Shown: in pieces, positions 1 through 7,931 of the stretch
Layout of the letters: the number at the start of each line of letters is the position of its first letter
Numbering within the stretch: the first letter of the stretch is position 1
Source of the DNA: Deltaproteobacteria bacterium
GTDB taxonomy: Bacteria; Myxococcota_A; UBA796; CAJQPC01
Direction of reading: 5' to 3'
Assembly: GCA_016717595.1 (NCBI GenBank)
Contig: JADKFE010000072.1
Location: 1 to 45,699, forward strand
Length of the DNA: 45,699 bases
The notes under the pieces: model-generated
What the model saw: the letters and a program-made list of their open reading frames with translations, nothing else
Database searches by the model: none
Told to the model about the DNA's origin: nothing
Position numbers and translations under genes: made by a program

Positions 1-1
1 T

Positions 2-601
2 TTGCCCCACGTCGCGGCCATCGCGGCGATGGCGCGGGCGGAGCTGCTCCTGGCCTGCGGAGACTTCGACGGCGCGAACACCCTGCTCAAGGGCTACCCC
101 GCCGCCGGAGAAGAGGACGCGCCCGTTGAGCTGCGCACCTCTTGGCGCGCGCTGCGGGTGGAGGTGCGGCTGGGCATGGCGGACCACAACGCGGCGCTCG
201 CGGCCTGCAACCAGATCGTGCAAGAGGCCACGCGGGTGGGCTGGTCGGCGATGCGCGCGTACCACGCGGGGTTGATCGCCGTGCTTCGTGCCCACGCCGA
301 GCCCCTCGCCGAGGCCCTCGACGCGCTCTTGGTGGTGGGAGATCGACGCTCCAACGCGCGCCTGCTGCTCGCCGCGGCGCGAATCAGCGGAGACGCCGCC
401 GCCTTAGACGCCGCCTTGGCCGAGGCCCGCGCCGCTGGGGATCGCCTGCTGTTGCTCGACGCCCTGCACGCCTGCGGCGGCGCCGCCCAGCAGGCCGAGG
501 CCGGGGCCTTGGTGATGGGGCTCTTCGCCGGGGCCGACCGAGGGCTGGCGGAGCGCCTGCGCCGACGCGACGCGGTGCGCTGGGCGATCGGCGCACGCTG
601 A
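2..601 (+). CDS. C-terminal part of a helical-repeat (TPR-like) protein, 5' truncated
   Basis: The reading frame is open from the window edge to a TGA at 599-601, so about 199 residues of the C terminus are present and the true start lies outside the window. The protein is very rich in Ala and Leu and consists of amphipathic helix pairs (for example around residues 8-30, 45-75 and 105-160). It has no catalytic motif, signal peptide or membrane segment. Such arrays close many large regulatory proteins of myxobacteria, including ATPases and Ser/Thr kinases with TPR tails. That link is inference from general architecture, because the diagnostic domain is missing. The function is not recognisable. 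It is followed by an 85-nt gap with a candidate promoter for the next gene, so it is probably the last gene of its transcription unit. Confidence 0.6.
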   Translation: MPHVAAIAAMARAELLLACGDFDGANTLLKGYPAAGEEDAPVELRTSWRALRVEVRLGMADHNAALAACNQIVQEATRVGWSAMRAYHAGLIAVLRAHAEPLAEALDALLVVGDRRSNARLLLAAARISGDAAALDAALAEARAAGDRLLLLDALHACGGAAQQAEAGALVMGLFAGADRGLAERLRRRDAVRWAIGAR

Positions 602-652
602 CCGCGCGCATCAGCGCCTCGTCTTTGGGCCGAGCCTCCGCGTGGTCTCGAT

Positions 653-664
653 CTGGGTTAGGGT
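653..664 (+). promoter_or_regulatory. Candidate extended -10 promoter for the DUF429 gene
   Basis: CTGGGTTAGGGT contains TAGGGT (659-664), which fits the TANNNT form of a sigma-70 -10 box. It lies 22 nt before the ATG at 687. The same GGGTTAG core occurs upstream of three other genes in this window (9958-9968 minus, 24826-24833, 43292-43298). I see no convincing -35 box. Confidence 0.35.
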
Positions 665-686
665 GGTGCGTCACGTAGACGGAGTC

Positions 687-1436
687 ATGACGTTGTCGAA
701 GATGCGCTATCTGGGACTTGACCTCGCCTGGGCTCCCCGCGCCACCTCAGCGGGCGCGGTCATGGAGGCCACAGAGGAGGGCGTCCGCCTTGTGTCCACC
801 GCTCACCTCCGCGCCCACGAGGACGTGCTGAGCTGGGTCGCGCGAAACCGCGGCCGCAGCGGCGCGATCCTCGCGGTGAACGCCCCCCTCATCATCGAGA
901 ACTCCACGGGCCGCCGCCCCGTGGATCTTCAGCTCGAGCACCACTTTGGGCGCTTCCAGGTCGATGAGTTCTCGGTGAACACCGTGAACGCCTCGCACCC
1001 GCGCACCATCGGCCGCGCGCTGATGCGAATGGGCTTTGACGCCGATCCCCAGGCTGAGGGCGACCGCGTCGTCGAGACCTACGCCCAGGCCTGCCAGATC
1101 CTCGTCTTTGGCCTCGATCGCCCGCTGCGCACGAAGAGCGGGCCCATCGGCAGCCGCAAAGACGCGGCGAACCGTTATCGTGACCTCGTCTACGGCAAGC
1201 TGCCCTTCATGCAGCCGGCCCTTGAGGACTCCGAGGCCCTTGATGAGCTGATGAACCCGCCGATGGGCACGCTCAACGGCACCCGGCTCGGTGAGCTTGA
1301 AGAGAAGCTCGACGCGGTGCTCTGCGCCTACGTCTCCGCGTACCTCGACCTCTGCGGGCCCCAGGCCTGCGCGTTCTTGGGCGACCTCGTCAACGGCTAC
1401 GTGCTGCTCCCGGCTCCGGCGGGTGAGGCGCGCTAG
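687..1436 (+). CDS. DUF429 family protein (predicted RNase H-like fold)
   Basis: The protein is about 249 residues. The N-terminal strand with the GLDLAW motif (residues 6-13), followed by a variable strand-turn-strand and the A(V)NAPL segment, is the hallmark of DUF429, whose members are predicted to adopt an RNase H-like fold. The aspartate of GLDLAW would be an acidic active-site residue. The substrate and the biological role of the family are unknown. ATG 687 and ATG 702 are both possible starts. A GGAG at 681-684 is too close to the first and far from the second, so the start is uncertain. An in-frame extension to 642 would run through the candidate promoter and is not accepted. The gene stands alone between short intergenic gaps. 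Confidence 0.7.
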   Translation: MTLSKMRYLGLDLAWAPRATSAGAVMEATEEGVRLVSTAHLRAHEDVLSWVARNRGRSGAILAVNAPLIIENSTGRRPVDLQLEHHFGRFQVDEFSVNTVNASHPRTIGRALMRMGFDADPQAEGDRVVETYAQACQILVFGLDRPLRTKSGPIGSRKDAANRYRDLVYGKLPFMQPALEDSEALDELMNPPMGTLNGTRLGELEEKLDAVLCAYVSAYLDLCGPQACAFLGDLVNGYVLLPAPAGEAR

Positions 1437-1451
1437 GGCGCATTCAGCCCC

Positions 1452-1488
1452 CGAGTCGAGCCCCGAGTCGAGCCCCCGCATCGAGCCC
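1452..1488. repeat. Short tandem repeat of a 12-nt GC-rich unit
   Basis: The unit CGAGTCGAGCCC occurs twice back to back (1452-1463 and 1464-1475), followed by a decayed copy ending at 1488. It fills most of the 68-nt gap upstream of the M1 aminopeptidase and stops just before its ribosome binding site (AGGAG near 1492-1496). It may be simple slippage DNA. Confidence 0.6.
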
Positions 1489-1504
1489 AAGAGGAGCGAC
1501 GACC

Positions 1505-4057
1505 ATGTGCCTGCGTACCCAGGATCATCTGCTCGTGGAGGCGTCGCTTCGCCAAGGCTTCGGGCGCGCCAGCGCGCGGGCCTTCGCTGAGCCCGGCGCG
1601 TCACCGCAGTACACCCCCGACCGCGCCTTCACCTTGGCGCGTGTCGATCTGCGCCTGCGCATCGATCCTACGGTTCACCACGTCGAGGGCGTCGCCAAGC
1701 TCCAGATTCAGCCCACCCCCACGGGCTTGGGCCGGGTGATCCTCGATCTCGACGAGGTGAGTGTCACCTCGGTCACCGACGGCGTCGGGGCGCCCCTGCG
1801 GTTCCGGCACGAAGACGGCAAGCTCGAGGTGTTTGGCCTCACCGGCGCCGCCGTCGTCATCGTCTGCTACACCGCGTCTCCTCGCCGCGGCATGTACTTC
1901 GTCGGCCCCGACGCGGCCCACCCCGACCGCCGCCACGAGGTCTGGACGCAGTGCCAAGATCAAGACGGCCACTTCGTCTTCCCCTGTTTTGATCACCCCT
2001 CGGTCAAGCACCCCTTCGGCCTCGTCGTCGAGGCCCCCAGCCGCTACACCGTCATCGGCAACGGCCAGCTCCAGCGCGCGGAGCCCGGCGGCGACGGCTT
2101 CACCACCTGGGTGTATGAGCAGGCCGAGCCGATCCCGGCCTACCTCGTCACCGTCGTCGTCGCCGAGCTGACGGCGGTTGAGGATCACGTCGGCGAGCTG
2201 AGCTTACGTTACCTCGCCCGGCCCGAGACCTCCGCCGACGACCTCCGCCGGGTGTTCGGCAACACGCCACGGATGGTCACGATGCTCGCCGGGCTCACCG
2301 GCGTGCCGTTCCCCTGGGCCCGCTACGATCAGGTCGTCGTCGCCGACTTCATCTTCGGGGGCATGGAGAACGTCGCCGCCACCACGCTCACCGACCTGGT
2401 GCTCACCGACGCCGAGGCCGCCACGGCGTACGACGCCGAGCCGCTCTTGATGCACGAGCTCGGCCACCAGTGGTTCGGCGATCTGGTCACCTGCCAAGAC
2501 TGGTCCCAGGCCTGGCTGAACGAGGGCTGGGCCACCTTCACCGAGCTGCTCTGGGTGGAGCACAGCCGCGGAGAGGCCGAGGGCGCGTTCTACATCTTTG
2601 ATCTCGCTCGGCATTATTTCGACGAGGCCGAGGGCCGCTACAGCCGGCCCATCGTGAGCTACGACTTCCGCGAGCCCATCGACGTCTTTGACCGGCACCT
2701 GTATGAGAAGGGCGCCTGCGTGCTGAACACCCTGCGGCACGAGCTCGGCGCGGAGCGGTTCTGGCCGGCGGTGAGGCGGTATCTGGGCGAGCGTGGCCAC
2801 AACACCGCCCACACCCGGCACTTTCAGCGGGCGTTGGAGGACACGACGGGGCGATCCCTCGACGGCTTCTTCCAGCAGTGGGTGTACTCCCCGGGCTTCC
2901 CTGATCTCACCGTGGCCTTGTCTTGGGACGACGGCCTCCTGCAGGTCAAGGTCGAGCAGCGCCAGTCGGGCGAGTGGGTGCCCCAGGCGTTCCATTTTGG
3001 CCTCGTCGTGGCCTGGACGGGCGAAGACGGCGTCGAGCAGCGCGTCACCCTGCCGGTTCGTGAGCGGGCGCGGGTGTGGGCGGTGCCCTGCGCCGATCGC
3101 CCCCGGTCCGTTCGGGTAGACCCCGGCGTGCGGGTGCTGGCGAGGGTTCGTCTAGAGGCGCCCGGCGGCTGGTTACGCGCCGCGTTGGCTGAAGACGCCT
3201 GCCCGGTGATGCGGATCCGCGCCGCCGAGGCCCTGGGCGAGTCCGCCGCGCCGGACGCCGTCGCCGCCTTAACCAAGGCGCTCACCCAAGACGGCATGTG
3301 GGCCGTTCGTGCAGAGGTCGCCCGGGTGCTGGGCAAGGTGAAGGGCGCCGCTGCCCAGGCCGCCTTGATTGGCGCCTTGGACTCCGAGCCCGACGCCCGC
3401 GCCCGCAAGGCCATCGTCGAGGCCCTCGCGGCCCTGCCCGCGCCCCCGGTGATCGCCCGGCTCTTGCGGGTCGCCGAGGGCGACAGCTCCCTGCTCGCCG
3501 AGGCCGAGGCGGTGAAGACCTTGGGCCGACTGCGCGCGCCGGAGGTCTTCGCCGCCGCGGCGAGGGCGCTTGGCCGTGACGCCTGGGCCGATGTGCGCCG
3601 CTCACGCGCGCTGGAGGGCCTCGGCGCCAGCCGCGACGCCGCGGCCCTGCCGATCCTCAAAGAATGGACCGCCCCCGACCGCAGCCCCCGGGCCCGGGCC
3701 GCGGCGATCTCCGCCTTGGGCGCCCTCGGCGACGACCTCCCCGAGCTTCGTCGGCCGATCACCCAACATCTCGTGGAGGTCATCGAGGCCGCGCCGTTCC
3801 GCGCGCAGCTCGCCGCCATCGCCGCGTTGGGTCGCCTGAAAGATCCCTCGGCGCTCGGCGCCTTGGGCGCGCTTCACCGCGGCGCGTTGGACGGTCGCAC
3901 CCGCCGCGCAGCGTATGAGGCGATGGCCGAGGTCCGCGACGGGCAGAGCCCTGATCGTGCCTTGGCCGGGCTTCGTGGCCTCGTCGAGACTCTGGAGCGC
4001 CAGCAGCTCGGCCTCAGAGAGCGCCTTGACCGCCTCACGCCGCCGGAATCGGCGTGA
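1505..4057 (+). CDS. M1-family zinc aminopeptidase with C-terminal HEAT repeats
   Basis: This 850-residue protein is a gluzincin metallopeptidase that removes N-terminal residues from peptides. The N-terminal beta-saddle domain (about residues 35-240) is followed by the exopeptidase motif GGMEN (about 285-289) and the zinc site HELGH (H317, E318, H321) with the third ligand E340 in LNEGW, giving the canonical HExxH-18-E spacing. The transition-state tyrosine is probably in the YEKGA segment near residue 400. From about residue 550 to 830 the sequence becomes Ala-rich two-helix repeats with the A-A-x-A-L-G pattern of HEAT/PBS-type repeats, replacing the usual M1 C-terminal domain. There is no signal peptide, so it should be cytoplasmic. 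The start is set by AGGAG about 8 nt before the ATG. The stop overlaps the next gene's GTG. Confidence 0.9.
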   Translation: MCLRTQDHLLVEASLRQGFGRASARAFAEPGASPQYTPDRAFTLARVDLRLRIDPTVHHVEGVAKLQIQPTPTGLGRVILDLDEVSVTSVTDGVGAPLRFRHEDGKLEVFGLTGAAVVIVCYTASPRRGMYFVGPDAAHPDRRHEVWTQCQDQDGHFVFPCFDHPSVKHPFGLVVEAPSRYTVIGNGQLQRAEPGGDGFTTWVYEQAEPIPAYLVTVVVAELTAVEDHVGELSLRYLARPETSADDLRRVFGNTPRMVTMLAGLTGVPFPWARYDQVVVADFIFGGMENVAATTLTDLVLTDAEAATAYDAEPLLMHELGHQWFGDLVTCQDWSQAWLNEGWATFTELLWVEHSRGEAEGAFYIFDLARHYFDEAEGRYSRPIVSYDFREPIDVFDRHLYEKGACVLNTLRHELGAERFWPAVRRYLGERGHNTAHTRHFQRALEDTTGRSLDGFFQQWVYSPGFPDLTVALSWDDGLLQVKVEQRQSGEWVPQAFHFGLVVAWTGEDGVEQRVTLPVRERARVWAVPCADRPRSVRVDPGVRVLARVRLEAPGGWLRAALAEDACPVMRIRAAEALGESAAPDAVAALTKALTQDGMWAVRAEVARVLGKVKGAAAQAALIGALDSEPDARARKAIVEALAALPAPPVIARLLRVAEGDSSLLAEAEAVKTLGRLRAPEVFAAAARALGRDAWADVRRSRALEGLGASRDAAALPILKEWTAPDRSPRARAAAISALGALGDDLPELRRPITQHLVEVIEAAPFRAQLAAIAALGRLKDPSALGALGALHRGALDGRTRRAAYEAMAEVRDGQSPDRALAGLRGLVETLERQQLGLRERLDRLTPPESA

Positions 4058-5730
4058 TCTTCGGGCTGGCCCTGGCGGTGAGCGGGCTTCTCTGGGCCGC
4101 GCCACCAAAAGAGCTCGTCTCTCATCTGGCGCTGCGCTGCTCCTCCGCAGAGGAGCTCGCGCCCCTGGGCTGGTCCGGCGAGCTGTGGTTTGAGACGATC
4201 GTCGCCGGGCTCGGCCTCGATGAGTCGCTCTCCGCAGACGCCCAAGGCCTCAACCCGTCTGGGCCGATCGAGCTTCGCCGCGGGGTCAAAGACGGCGAGG
4301 TGATGTTGTGGCTGAGCTTGCCCGTCGCCGACATGACGCGCTTGCGCCAAAATCTCTTGGCGGTCGGTTACACCGCTGAAGGCGAGGCGCTCCGGCGCCA
4401 GACCGGTGAGTGGCGCATCACCGCCACCCCAGACGACTTGAGCAGCCTGAGCGTGGTCATTCAGCCAGGGCTCCAAGAGCTCCCCCGCAGCCCAAGCAAC
4501 GTGTCCGAGACCCTTCGTCACGCCAGCCCGGGTGAGGGCTGCGCTTTGGTGATGTCCGTCGATGATCTGCCGCGCCCGGCGCCGATGCAGCTCTTGGACA
4601 TGGTCTTGTTGTACGAGGTGCGCTCGTCCCAGCCCGACGAGGTGCGGCTCTTGCTCACCTCCGGGGCCTATTCTCCCGGCCCGCTCGACACGTTCGTGGG
4701 CTCCCGGGGCCGGGGCCCGGCCTTGGGGTTTGGCGGCGCGCCGTCGGTCGCCGCCCGAGTCAACCTCGATCCCGAGCCCGTGCTGAAGATGTTGGCCGGC
4801 TATCGGGTGCAGGCCGCGGGCACGGCGCTGATGGGGCTTGAGCAGGCGCGGCTGGACCTCGCGCCGGGCGTTGAGCTCGCGGCCTTCACCACCGAGGGGA
4901 CGCCCCACGGGGTGCTCATCGTGCCGCTGGAGCGACCGCGCCGGGCCAAGAAGGTGCTGCGTCGTGGCCTTCGACACCTCCCCGAGGACGCCCCCTTCAC
5001 CCTTCGCCGCGAGGAGGAGCTGATCCGGGTCGAGCTGAGCCGGGGTGTGGTCTACGCCGGCGCCAAGGCCCGAGCGCTGTACATCTCCGATGACCCAGCG
5101 CTCTTGCGGGCGACCTTGGCCGGGGAGGGCGCCTCGTGGTTTGAGCAGGCCCAAGACTGGGCCGAGGCGCCCGGGCTCACGGCCAGGGTCGATCTCAGCG
5201 CCGCGGGGCTGCCCGTGAGCGATCTCACGCCGCGCTGGCTGAGCAGCGCTGAGCTGGTCACCCAGGTGAACGCCACCGAGGTCGGCGTCGAGGTGCGCAT
5301 TCGTAGCCCGGGGCTTCACCAGCTCGCGGCGTCGCCGGACTACCCCCTGCGCCGAAACGTCGCCCAGCTCGTCCCCCCCGCGCCCGAGGACGATCCCGTC
5401 GATGATCTGGCGCCCACCGAGGTCTTGGCCACTCTGGAGCTCATCGCCCAGCGCCAGCAGCGCCGCCTCGCCGAGGGTGGGGGCTACGTTCCTTACGCCG
5501 GTGGCCCCCGGGAGCTCGACGCCTTGACCGCGGAGCCCGTTCCTTGGGACGGCATCCCCGCCCTGGACGTCCCGCCGATGTCCACCCCTTGCCGTTTTGA
5601 GGTCACTTTAGGCGCTGAGGGCTTCACGGCGCGCTCGCTCTGTGATCAAGATGGAGACGGCGCGCTCGCGATCTGGATGGTCGGCCCGAACGGTCGGCCC
5701 CGTCGTGTGAGCCCGCCGGAGGTACGCTGA
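4054..5730 (+). CDS. Exported protein of unknown function
   Basis: The 558-residue product begins with a short hydrophobic export signal (residues 1-15, ending near WAAPP). GTG 4054 overlaps the previous stop by 4 nt. The rest is soluble alternating strand and helix. Around residues 225-375 there is a pattern of the kind seen in repeated-domain envelope proteins: a segment with AARVNLDPEPVL, then helices, then VPLERPRRAKKVL, then a second AGLTARVDLSAAGLPV-like strand. I cannot assign a family with confidence. A DUF3352-like architecture is possible but unproven. The C terminus ends with an acidic, Ca-site-like DQDGDG stretch (about residues 531-536) after a predicted strand. It overlaps plsX by 1 nt, so the two are translationally coupled, although no functional link is evident. 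Confidence 0.75.
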   Translation: MIFGLALAVSGLLWAAPPKELVSHLALRCSSAEELAPLGWSGELWFETIVAGLGLDESLSADAQGLNPSGPIELRRGVKDGEVMLWLSLPVADMTRLRQNLLAVGYTAEGEALRRQTGEWRITATPDDLSSLSVVIQPGLQELPRSPSNVSETLRHASPGEGCALVMSVDDLPRPAPMQLLDMVLLYEVRSSQPDEVRLLLTSGAYSPGPLDTFVGSRGRGPALGFGGAPSVAARVNLDPEPVLKMLAGYRVQAAGTALMGLEQARLDLAPGVELAAFTTEGTPHGVLIVPLERPRRAKKVLRRGLRHLPEDAPFTLRREEELIRVELSRGVVYAGAKARALYISDDPALLRATLAGEGASWFEQAQDWAEAPGLTARVDLSAAGLPVSDLTPRWLSSAELVTQVNATEVGVEVRIRSPGLHQLAASPDYPLRRNVAQLVPPAPEDDPVDDLAPTEVLATLELIAQRQQRRLAEGGGYVPYAGGPRELDALTAEPVPWDGIPALDVPPMSTPCRFEVTLGAEGFTARSLCDQDGDGALAIWMVGPNGRPRRVSPPEVR

Positions 5731-6764
5731 TGATCACCGTCGCCTTAGACACCATGGGCTCCGACGCCGGGCCTGGGCCCCTGGTCGAGGGCGCCGCCGC
5801 GCTCTCCCGAGAGGACGGCCCCGTGCAGATCTTGCTCGTCGGCCACGGCCCGACGCTCACGTCTCTGCTCAACACCCAAAAATACGATCCTGCGCGGCTG
5901 GCGATCGTTCACGCCGCGGACGTCGTGGGCATGGATGAGCTGCCCAACGAGGGCTTAGAGAAGAAGCCCGACTGCTCCGTGGCCATCGCCGCGCGCCTCG
6001 TGGCCTCAGGTGACGCCCAGGCGATGGTGTCCGCGGGCAACACCGGCGCGGTGATCCTCGCCGCGTCTCGGCAGTTTAAGCGCCTGCCCGGCGTCAAACG
6101 GGCGGCGTTGGCGGCGGTCTACCCCACCGAACAAAAGCGGGGCCCCCGCCAAGATCCGTTCGCGCTCCTGCTCGACGTCGGCGCCACCTTGGAGTGTGGC
6201 CCCGAGGAGCTCGTCGGCTTCGCGGTGATGGGCTCGGCGTACTCCCAGGTCATCTCCGACATCGAGCGGCCCCGGGTGGCCTTGCTCTCCAACGGCGCCG
6301 AGCCCCACAAAGGCACCCCGGCCATCGTCGAGGCCCACCACCGCCTCCAGAAGCTCCCCGGGCTCAACTTCGTGGGCAACGTCGAAGGCTTAGACATCCC
6401 GCGCGGCAGCGTAGACGTCATCGTCTGCGAGGGCTTCTTGGGCAACGTCATGCTCAAGATGTTGGAGGGTGTGGCGGAGGTCGTCGCGGGGCTCGCCAAA
6501 GACGCCTACGCCAACAGCGTCTTGTGGAAGCTGGGCCTCACCATGCTCTCCCAGCAGCTCCGGCAGATCCGCACGATGACCGACTGGAAACAGTACGGCG
6601 GCGCGCCGCTTCTGGGCTTAGACCACGTCGTGATCAAGGCCCACGGGCGGTCCAACGCGCGGGCGACGCGCAACGCGATCAAGGTCGCGGCCAAGGCGGT
6701 AGAGCGTGGCCTGTGCGAGAAGATCGCCCAAGGCCTCGCCCCCTTAGACGGCGCGGGCTCGTGA
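5730..6764 (+). CDS. plsX: Phosphate acyltransferase PlsX
   Basis: PlsX converts acyl-ACP and phosphate into acyl-phosphate, the donor for PlsY in the first step of phospholipid synthesis. The 344-residue length is typical. Diagnostic segments are the N-terminal VALDTMGSDAGP (residues 3-14), the SAGNTGA loop near residue 101, LLSNGAEPHKG near 185, the CEGFLGNVMLK segment near 233, and the closing GGAPLLGLDHVVIKAHG. The start is ATG 5730 with GGAGG at 5718-5722, overlapping the upstream stop. In many bacteria plsX is followed by fabH. Here the next gene is a GNAT-like protein, so the usual fab cluster is absent. Confidence 0.97.
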   Translation: MITVALDTMGSDAGPGPLVEGAAALSREDGPVQILLVGHGPTLTSLLNTQKYDPARLAIVHAADVVGMDELPNEGLEKKPDCSVAIAARLVASGDAQAMVSAGNTGAVILAASRQFKRLPGVKRAALAAVYPTEQKRGPRQDPFALLLDVGATLECGPEELVGFAVMGSAYSQVISDIERPRVALLSNGAEPHKGTPAIVEAHHRLQKLPGLNFVGNVEGLDIPRGSVDVIVCEGFLGNVMLKMLEGVAEVVAGLAKDAYANSVLWKLGLTMLSQQLRQIRTMTDWKQYGGAPLLGLDHVVIKAHGRSNARATRNAIKVAAKAVERGLCEKIAQGLAPLDGAGS

Positions 6765-6794
6765 CGCCCGCTCCGCCTCGTCGCAGGTGAGCCC

Positions 6795-7931
6795 ATGATC
6801 CTTCGCTCCGTCGGCGGCATCGCCCAGATCCCCGCCGCCGCTTGGGACCGCCTCGTCGGTGAAGGCGGCTCCCCCTTCTTGGAGCACCGCTGGTTACGAC
6901 TTCTGGAGGAGAGCGGCTCGGCGAGCGACGAGACCGGCTGGTATCCCCAGCACCTCACCCTGTGGGACGGCGAGGAGCTCGTCGCCGCGGCGCCGACCTA
7001 CATCAAGACCCACTCCATGGGGGAGTTTGTCTACGACTGGGCCTGGGCCCACGCCGCTCGGCAGATGGGCGCGGGCTACTATCCCAAGGTGGTCGTCGGG
7101 GTGCCGTTCACCCCGGCCACGGGCGCGCGGCTGCTCACCGCGCCGGATCGCCCCCGAGATCCCTTGCTCAAAGCCCTCGTCGGCGGTTTACACGAGCTTT
7201 GCCGGGCCACGAGCTGCCACGGCGTGCATGTGCTCTTCCCCACCGAGGCCGAGACGGCGGCGCTTGAGCCCTTGGGCGGCGCCACCCGCCTGCAGTTCCA
7301 GTTCCATTGGGAAGACGCCGGGTATGGCGACTTTGAGGGCTTCCTCGCCCGGATGAAGACCAAACGCCGGGGGGAGCTGCGTCGGGAGCGCCGTCGCCTG
7401 GCCGAGACCGGCGTGGTCTGCAAGATCCTCGAAGGGGAGGCCCTCGACGACGAGCACATCGAGCAGATGCGCCGGTTCTATGTGAACACCGCCGACCGAT
7501 TCGGCGGAGAGATCTACCTCAACGACAACTTCTGGGCGGGTGCCCTCGACGCCTTCCGTGACCGGATTCAGCTCGTCTTCGCCTACGACGGGGCGCGGCC
7601 CATCGCCGGAGCGCTGAACATCAAGAAGGGGGACCGCCTCTACGGCCGTTATTGGGGCTTCTCCGCCGAGGTGCCGTTTTTACACTTTGAGGTCTGCTAC
7701 TACCAGCCCATTGAGTATTGCCTCAAGCACGGCCTCGTCGCGTTTGAGCCAGGCCACGGCGGCGGGCACAAGTATCCGCGAGGGTTTGAGCCGAGGCTCT
7801 GCCGCTCGTCCCACTGGCTCAGCGAGCCCCGGTTTGACCACGCGATCCGCGACTATCTCCGCCGAGAGCGCACCGCCGTGCTCGCGCAGACCGCGGAGCT
7901 GCTCGCGGCCTCACCCCTCGCCGGGGACTAA
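6795..7931 (+). CDS. GNAT/FemAB-like protein, DUF482 (PF04339) family
   Basis: The protein is 378 residues with the layout of the DUF482 'peptidogalycan biosynthesis' family. It has an N-terminal block with SPFLEHRWLRLLEESG (about residues 27-42), a HSMGEFVYDWAWA block near 72-86, a central KTKRRGELRRERR helix near 190-203, and a C-terminal FEVCYYQPIEYC followed by EPGHGGGHKYPRGFEP. The fold is a double GNAT, related to FemAB aminoacyltransferases. The biochemical role is not established for the family, and the acceptor is unknown. It converges with the minus-strand HEAT-cyclophilin gene and shares 4 nt with it at the stop codons (7928-7931), which leaves no space for a conventional terminator. 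Confidence 0.85.
   Translation: MILRSVGGIAQIPAAAWDRLVGEGGSPFLEHRWLRLLEESGSASDETGWYPQHLTLWDGEELVAAAPTYIKTHSMGEFVYDWAWAHAARQMGAGYYPKVVVGVPFTPATGARLLTAPDRPRDPLLKALVGGLHELCRATSCHGVHVLFPTEAETAALEPLGGATRLQFQFHWEDAGYGDFEGFLARMKTKRRGELRRERRRLAETGVVCKILEGEALDDEHIEQMRRFYVNTADRFGGEIYLNDNFWAGALDAFRDRIQLVFAYDGARPIAGALNIKKGDRLYGRYWGFSAEVPFLHFEVCYYQPIEYCLKHGLVAFEPGHGGGHKYPRGFEPRLCRSSHWLSEPRFDHAIRDYLRRERTAVLAQTAELLAASPLAGD

Noticed and set aside
3874..5319. 481-codon open frame antisense to the end of the M1 peptidase and the unknown exported protein
   Set aside because: It crosses two plus-strand genes that have clear starts, and its translation has no family features.
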